This document shows, one piece after another, positions 59,679 through 64,000 of a stretch of DNA of 64,000 bases (the first letter of the stretch is position 1; each line of letters starts with the position of its first letter). Under the pieces are notes generated by a model. The model ran no database searches. It was not told the origin of the DNA and was given only the letters and a program-made list of their open reading frames with translations. Both the position numbers and the translations under genes were made by a program. Source of the stretch: an uncultured Bacteroidales bacterium (GTDB lineage: Bacteria > Bacteroidota > Bacteroidia > Bacteroidales > Paludibacteraceae); assembly GCA_944321895.1 (NCBI GenBank), contig CALUNA010000002.1, positions 124,001-188,000 on the forward strand, given 5' to 3'.

Positions 59679-61424
59679 ATGTCCAGAAACTTGTTTAATT
59701 ACCAGCGTCGTCATTCGCAGGTTGTCCGCATAGGCGGATTGTTGCTTGGCGGTGATAATCCGGTGCGTATCCAGTCCATGGCCAACACCGACACCAACGA
59801 CACGGAAGGCAGTGTGGCGCAGGCTTTGCGCATTATTGATGCCGGCGGTGAACTGGTGCGCTTCACGGCGCAAGGAGTCCGTGAGGCGGAGAACCTCCGC
59901 CATATACACGCTGGTGTGGAAGCTGCCCTGGCGGCGCAGGGACGCCCTATGGTGCCGCTCGTCGCGGATATTCATTTCCAGCCCGTGGCTGCCGATACGG
60001 CCGCCCGTTATGTGGAAAAGGTGCGCATCAACCCAGGAAACTATGTGGACAAGGCGCGCAAGTTCGAACAACTGGACTATACGGACGAACAATATGCCGC
60101 TGAGTTGCAGCGTATTCGCGACCGTTTTGTCCCCTTCCTAGACATTTGCCGCAAGCACGGCACGGCCATACGTATTGGCGTGAACCACGGCTCGCTCTCC
60201 GACCGCATCATGAGCCGTTACGGCGATACGCCACGCGGCATGGTGGAGTCGTGCATGGAGTTTCTGCGCATTTGCGTGGAAGAGCATTTTGCCGACGTGG
60301 TCATTTCCATCAAGGCCTCCAATACGGCGATCATGGTGCAGACTGTCCGCCTGCTGGCGGACACGATGGAGCAGGAGGGCATGGCGTTCCCACTGCATTT
60401 GGGCGTAACGGAGGCCGGCGACGGCGAGGACGGGCGCATCAAGTCGGCGGTTGGTATTGGCGCGCTCCTGGCCGATGGCATCGGTGATACCATACGCGTG
60501 TCGCTCAGCGAGGCGCCCGAGGCCGAGATTCCCGTGGCACGGCAACTGGCGGACTACTACCGCTTGCGTGAGAACCACGAGCCGATAAATGGTGTGGTTT
60601 TTGACAAAGCACTTGCTCCGGAGTTTTGCCGGGATACGGTTCAAGTCGGCTTGGTTGGCGGAACCCGCGTTCCGGCCGTGTTTGGAAGGCGTTCCGCTTA
60701 CGGTAAACTTGCTCCTGACATATATCTGTCCGAAAACGGTTGGGAAACGGCTGACAACACGCCGCTGCCGGTCATAGAGCTGCTTTGCAGCGAGCTGGAC
60801 GAGAAACGCATAGCCGTTTTGCCGCAGCAGGCGGTGTTGCTGCTCGAAAGCCGGCACGCCAACCCGGTGGGCGATTTCAGGGCAGCAATCCACAGGCTGA
60901 TGGCAGCCGGTTGCCGGTTGCCGGTCGTGGCAAAAGTGCGCCCGACTGACACATTGGCAGAAACCATGCAACTGAAAACGGCTGCTGACATGGGTGTTTT
61001 GTTTTTGGATGGATTAATTAACGGTCTTTATATCGACAGTGCGGTGTTGCCGCCGGCAGTCTGTGTGGAAACCGCATTTTCCATCATGCAGGCCGCGCGC
61101 AAGCGGATGAGCAAGACGGAATATATCTCCTGTCCGAGTTGCGGCCGCACCTTGTTTGACTTGCAGGCGACGGTGGCGCGTGTCAAGGCTGCTACCGCCC
61201 ATCTGAGCGGGTTGAAAATAGGCGTCATGGGCTGCATTGTGAACGGCCCCGGCGAAATGGCCGATGCAGATTACGGCTATGTGGGTGCCGGCCGCGGAAG
61301 GGTGAGCCTGTACAAAAACCGCATTTGCGTGGAAAAGAACATACCGGAGGAGGAAGCTGTCGATAAGCTGGTCGGCCTGATCAAGGCCAACGGCGACTGG
61401 CAACCGGCCGACTGGCAAGAATAG
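59679..61424 (+). CDS. ispG: 4-hydroxy-3-methylbut-2-enyl diphosphate synthase (long form)
   Basis: A 581-residue Fe-S enzyme of the MEP isoprenoid pathway, using MEcPP. The N-terminal TIM barrel includes VRIQSMANTDTNDTEGSV and IRIGVNHGSLSDRIM. The C-terminal cluster domain has the cysteines in ISCPSCGRTLFDLQ and the ligand in IGVMGCIVNGPGEMADADYGYVG. A central insertion of about 200 residues makes it the long form known from plants, Chlamydia and Bacteroidetes. An in-frame TTG lies two codons upstream; ATG is preferred. Confidence 0.96.
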   Translation: MSRNLFNYQRRHSQVVRIGGLLLGGDNPVRIQSMANTDTNDTEGSVAQALRIIDAGGELVRFTAQGVREAENLRHIHAGVEAALAAQGRPMVPLVADIHFQPVAADTAARYVEKVRINPGNYVDKARKFEQLDYTDEQYAAELQRIRDRFVPFLDICRKHGTAIRIGVNHGSLSDRIMSRYGDTPRGMVESCMEFLRICVEEHFADVVISIKASNTAIMVQTVRLLADTMEQEGMAFPLHLGVTEAGDGEDGRIKSAVGIGALLADGIGDTIRVSLSEAPEAEIPVARQLADYYRLRENHEPINGVVFDKALAPEFCRDTVQVGLVGGTRVPAVFGRRSAYGKLAPDIYLSENGWETADNTPLPVIELLCSELDEKRIAVLPQQAVLLLESRHANPVGDFRAAIHRLMAAGCRLPVVAKVRPTDTLAETMQLKTAADMGVLFLDGLINGLYIDSAVLPPAVCVETAFSIMQAARKRMSKTEYISCPSCGRTLFDLQATVARVKAATAHLSGLKIGVMGCIVNGPGEMADADYGYVGAGRGRVSLYKNRICVEKNIPEEEAVDKLVGLIKANGDWQPADWQE

Positions 61425-61459
61425 AAATGATTTTTAATATCTTTATAAAACTGCTTTGA

Positions 61460-61819
61460 ATGACAGAAAACGAACAACTCGTATCCGAAATCGTAAACGG
61501 GATACAGGACAAAAAAGGTAAACGCATCGCTGTTGTGAACCTGACAGCACTGAAAGAAGCCCCCTGCGGCTATTTCGTGATATGCGAAGGCGATTCCAAT
61601 GTGCAGGTAGCTGCCATTGCCACTTCGGTCAAGGACCATGTGCGCGATGTGTTGCGGGTGAAACCCTTTGCCATCGACGGTTTTGAAAACAGCGTGTGGA
61701 TAGCCATCGACTACGGGCAAATCATCGTACATGTGTTTAAACGCGAAACCCGCGAGTTCTACGACATAGAGCATTTGTGGGAAGATGCGGAAATAACATT
61801 CATCCCTGATTTAGATTAA
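61460..61819 (+). CDS. rsfS: Ribosome silencing factor RsfS
   Basis: A 119-residue DUF143 protein that binds L14 and blocks subunit joining in stationary phase. It starts MTENEQLVSEIVNGIQDKKG and has CEGDSNVQVAAIATSVKDHV, plus the ending IVHVFKRETREFYDIEHLWEDAEI. It precedes ftsH by 14 bases, probably one transcript. Confidence 0.95.
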   Translation: MTENEQLVSEIVNGIQDKKGKRIAVVNLTALKEAPCGYFVICEGDSNVQVAAIATSVKDHVRDVLRVKPFAIDGFENSVWIAIDYGQIIVHVFKRETREFYDIEHLWEDAEITFIPDLD

Positions 61820-61833
61820 CAGACAACTTTTTT

Positions 61834-63900
61834 ATGGAAGCAAACAACAAGCAAAATGTAAATTCCCCGAACAGCGGCAAAAAACCGCGGTTCAACATAT
61901 CATGGATATATACCATCATTATTCTGGCCCTGCTCGGCAGCCTGTTTTTCAACAATGACGTGTCGACCAAGACACCGTATTCCACGTTTGAAACTTATGT
62001 TGAGAAAGGTTATGTGGAGTCGGTCACGGTATTTTCGACCAATGTAGTGGTGGCTAAAATCAGCGATTCGGCCCTGGCTGAAGTGTTCGGCAACGACAAA
62101 GAGTCCTATCCGCGTGAACATAGCATTACCATCAATATTCCGAGCGTGGAGGAATTTTCAAAATACCTTTCGCAACAGAAAAAGGAAAATCCCGCCGTGG
62201 CCGGCATGAAGGTGGACTATGAGGAAGGACGCAATTATTGGTATCTGTTCCTGACGACCATCCTGCCTTTCCTGCTGCTGATTCTGTTTTTTGTCTTTAT
62301 GAACCGCCGTTTGACCGGAGGTGCTGGGGGCGGCATGGGCGGCATTTTCAACGTTGGAAAATCGCGCGCCCAACTCTTTGACAAGGGCAATGCCAAAGAC
62401 CGCACAACCTTTAAGGATGTGGCGGGGCTGGCCGGTGCAAAGCAGGAAGTGGAAGAAATCGTTTCGTTCCTGAAAAATCCGAAAAAATATACCGAGCTGG
62501 GCGGCAAAATTCCCAAGGGCGCGTTGCTTGTAGGCCCTCCGGGAACGGGAAAAACCCTGTTGGCCAAAGCCGTGGCCGGCGAGGCTGATGTGCCATTCTT
62601 TTCCATGTCCGGCTCTGATTTCGTGGAAATGTTCGTCGGTGTGGGTGCAAGCCGTGTGCGTGACTTGTTCCGGCAGGCCAAGGAGAAGGCACCGTGCATC
62701 ATCTTTATTGACGAGATAGATGCCATTGGGCGCGCCCGCGGCAAGAACCTGAACATGGGCGGCAACGATGAGCGTGAAAGCACCCTGAACCAGTTGCTGA
62801 CCGAAATGGACGGTTTCGGTTCTAACAGCGGTGTCATCATCCTGGCTGCTACCAACCGTGCCGATGTGCTTGATTCGGCTTTGTTGCGTGCCGGTCGTTT
62901 TGACCGCCAGATTCATGTGGAACTGCCCGATGTAACCGAACGAAAGGAGATTTTCAACGTGCACCTGCGCCCGCTGAAAATCAACGATACGGTGGATGTG
63001 AATTTTCTGGCCAAGCAGACGCCCGGGTTCTCCGGCGCCGATATAGCCAATGTCTGCAACGAGGCAGCCTTGATTGCCGCCCGCAAGGACAAGAAGTTCG
63101 TGGATAAACAAGACTTCATGGATGCGGTGGACCGTATTGTGGGCGGTCTGGAAAAGAAAACCAAAATCATGACCGTGGAGGAAAAACGCTCTATAGCTTA
63201 TCACGAGGCAGGACATGCCACCATCAGCTGGATGACCCAGTATGCCAATCCGTTGGTAAAGGTTACAATCGTGCCGCGAGGCATGGCGTTGGGAGCAGCA
63301 TGGTACTTGCCCGAAGAGCGCCAATTAACCAATCGTGAGCATATTCTGGACGAACTGTGTGCAACCTTGGGCGGACGTGCTGCCGAAGAGTTGTTCCTCG
63401 GACAGACATCCACCGGTGCGCTGAATGACCTGGAACGTGTTACCAAACAGGCATATGCCATGGTGGCATATTATGGTATGAGTGACAAACTTTCAAACCT
63501 CAGCTATTACGACTCGACCGGTCGTTCCGACTACGGCTTTACAAAACCATACAGCGAAAAGACAGCCGAGACCATCGATGCTGAAGCACATGCCATTATT
63601 GAAACACAGTATGAGCGTGCCAAACAGATTTTGCGCGAGAACGAGGTCGGCCACCATAAACTGGCCGAACTGCTGATAGAACGCGAAGTCATTACATCCG
63701 AAGATGTAGCTGCCGTGCTGGGTGAACGCAAGTGGAAATCGCGGCAAGATGAGTTGATAGAGGATAACGAGAAGATTGCCGCACAAAAGGCGGAACAAAT
63801 TACCACGGCATCGGAAACGTCTGCCGCCAAGGCTGAAACGGAACCGCAATCCCGGCCGGAAACACCGGCAGAGGACGGTCAGAGCATGAATAAAGACTGA
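61834..63900 (+). CDS. ftsH: ATP-dependent zinc metalloprotease FtsH
   Basis: A 688-residue inner-membrane AAA+ protease. Two membrane segments flank a periplasmic domain (about 26-42 and 133-152). Walker A is GPPGTGKT, Walker B is [13 protein letters not shown], the pore loop is [20 protein letters not shown] follows, and the zinc site HEAGH is in [13 protein letters not shown]. The C-terminal tail is acidic and Ala/Glu-rich, without known motif. Normal length for Bacteroidetes FtsH. Confidence 0.98.
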   Translation: MEANNKQNVNSPNSGKKPRFNISWIYTIIILALLGSLFFNNDVSTKTPYSTFETYVEKGYVESVTVFSTNVVVAKISDSALAEVFGNDKESYPREHSITINIPSVEEFSKYLSQQKKENPAVAGMKVDYEEGRNYWYLFLTTILPFLLLILFFVFMNRRLTGGAGGGMGGIFNVGKSRAQLFDKGNAKDRTTFKDVAGLAGAKQEVEEIVSFLKNPKKYTELGGKIPKGALLVGPPGTGKTLLAKAVAGEADVPFFSMSGSDFVEMFVGVGASRVRDLFRQAKEKAPCIIFIDEIDAIGRARGKNLNMGGNDERESTLNQLLTEMDGFGSNSGVIILAATNRADVLDSALLRAGRFDRQIHVELPDVTERKEIFNVHLRPLKINDTVDVNFLAKQTPGFSGADIANVCNEAALIAARKDKKFVDKQDFMDAVDRIVGGLEKKTKIMTVEEKRSIAYHEAGHATISWMTQYANPLVKVTIVPRGMALGAAWYLPEERQLTNREHILDELCATLGGRAAEELFLGQTSTGALNDLERVTKQAYAMVAYYGMSDKLSNLSYYDSTGRSDYGFTKPYSEKTAETIDAEAHAIIETQYERAKQILRENEVGHHKLAELLIEREVITSEDVAAVLGERKWKSRQDELIEDNEKIAAQKAEQITTASETSAAKAETEPQSRPETPAEDGQSMNKD

Positions 63901-63911
63901 TTCTGTTACTT

Positions 63912-64000
63912 ATGGACAAAGCAAAAGAACATATCCTGGCCCGTATACGACAGAGCAAAAACAGCAAGGGCATAACGGCCTGCGAGCAGTCGATTGCAGC
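63912..64000 (+). CDS. N-terminal fragment of the gene after ftsH, cut by window edge
   Basis: The frame begins MDKAKEHILARIRQSKNSKG and continues ITACEQSIA to the edge. It starts 11 bases after ftsH. The first residues are compatible with a LUD-domain (LutC-like) protein, whose N-termini often read like ILxRIRxxL, but 29 residues cannot establish this. If true, it would relate to lactate utilisation and the D-lactate dehydrogenase-like gene at 54055. Confidence 0.5.
   Translation, partial: MDKAKEHILARIRQSKNSKGITACEQSIA

Noticed and set aside
62158..63324. 388-codon open frame antisense to ftsH
   Set aside because: Lies wholly inside ftsH, which has intact Walker and zinc motifs.

Overview
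The window looks like a chromosome segment of a Bacteroidetes bacterium, most likely order Bacteroidales. The evidence is the gene content (two-subunit 2-oxoacid:ferredoxin oxidoreductase, MalQ with starch-binding modules, the long IspG form, M56-TonB fusion, cysteine-poor ribosomal protein L36) and more than fifteen upstream regions carrying a Bacteroidetes-type -7 box TAnnTTTG, often with TTG or TTTG about 18-20 bases upstream. Shine-Dalgarno sequences are almost absent, as expected for this phylum. I cannot name the genus.

Layout. 1-6372 is minus-strand: groEL (cut by the edge), groES, a META-domain lipoprotein, a three-gene glycan module (deacetylase, two glycosyltransferases) and a BlaI/BlaR1-type repressor/protease pair with palindromic operators at the promoter. 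6736-9423 is plus-strand: an unknown secreted protein, prfA and pyrF. A 54-base perfect palindrome with insertion-sequence-like arms then separates pyrF from korAB (minus). A secreted metallophosphoesterase converges on recO. tRNA-Glu and rpsT face the minus-strand group tig-clpP-clpX and typA-outer-membrane protein. tRNA-Arg lies upstream of typA.

21860-25586 holds purD, a BAHD-like acyltransferase and an NtrC-type regulator without a DNA-binding domain, facing malQ across a shared hairpin. 28553-30470 is the only patchy, accessory-looking stretch: a small winged-helix protein, tRNA-Gly, tRNA-Leu, a RhuM-PLD gene and a decayed segment with the 3' end of a second RhuM copy. ileS and a small membrane protein follow on the minus strand.

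34370-52740 is one long plus-strand block: rpsL-rpsG-fusA joined to the complete S10-spc-alpha cluster (rpsJ to rplQ, with secY, map, infA, rpmJ and rpoA). rpmD and rpmJ are short and easily missed. The block is preceded by ileS rather than rpoBC, and there is no tuf gene.

52830-56808 pairs a NamZ-type muramidase with an overlapping FAD/Fe-S D-lactate-dehydrogenase-like gene, which suggests a link between cell-wall sugar use and D-lactate oxidation. prs and tyrS (minus) are followed by ispG, rsfS, ftsH and the first codons of one more gene (plus).

Most of the window is conserved housekeeping DNA. The less ordinary items are the BAHD-like enzyme next to the truncated sigma-54 activator, the 54-base palindrome, the NamZ/D-lactate overlap and the RhuM remnant region.
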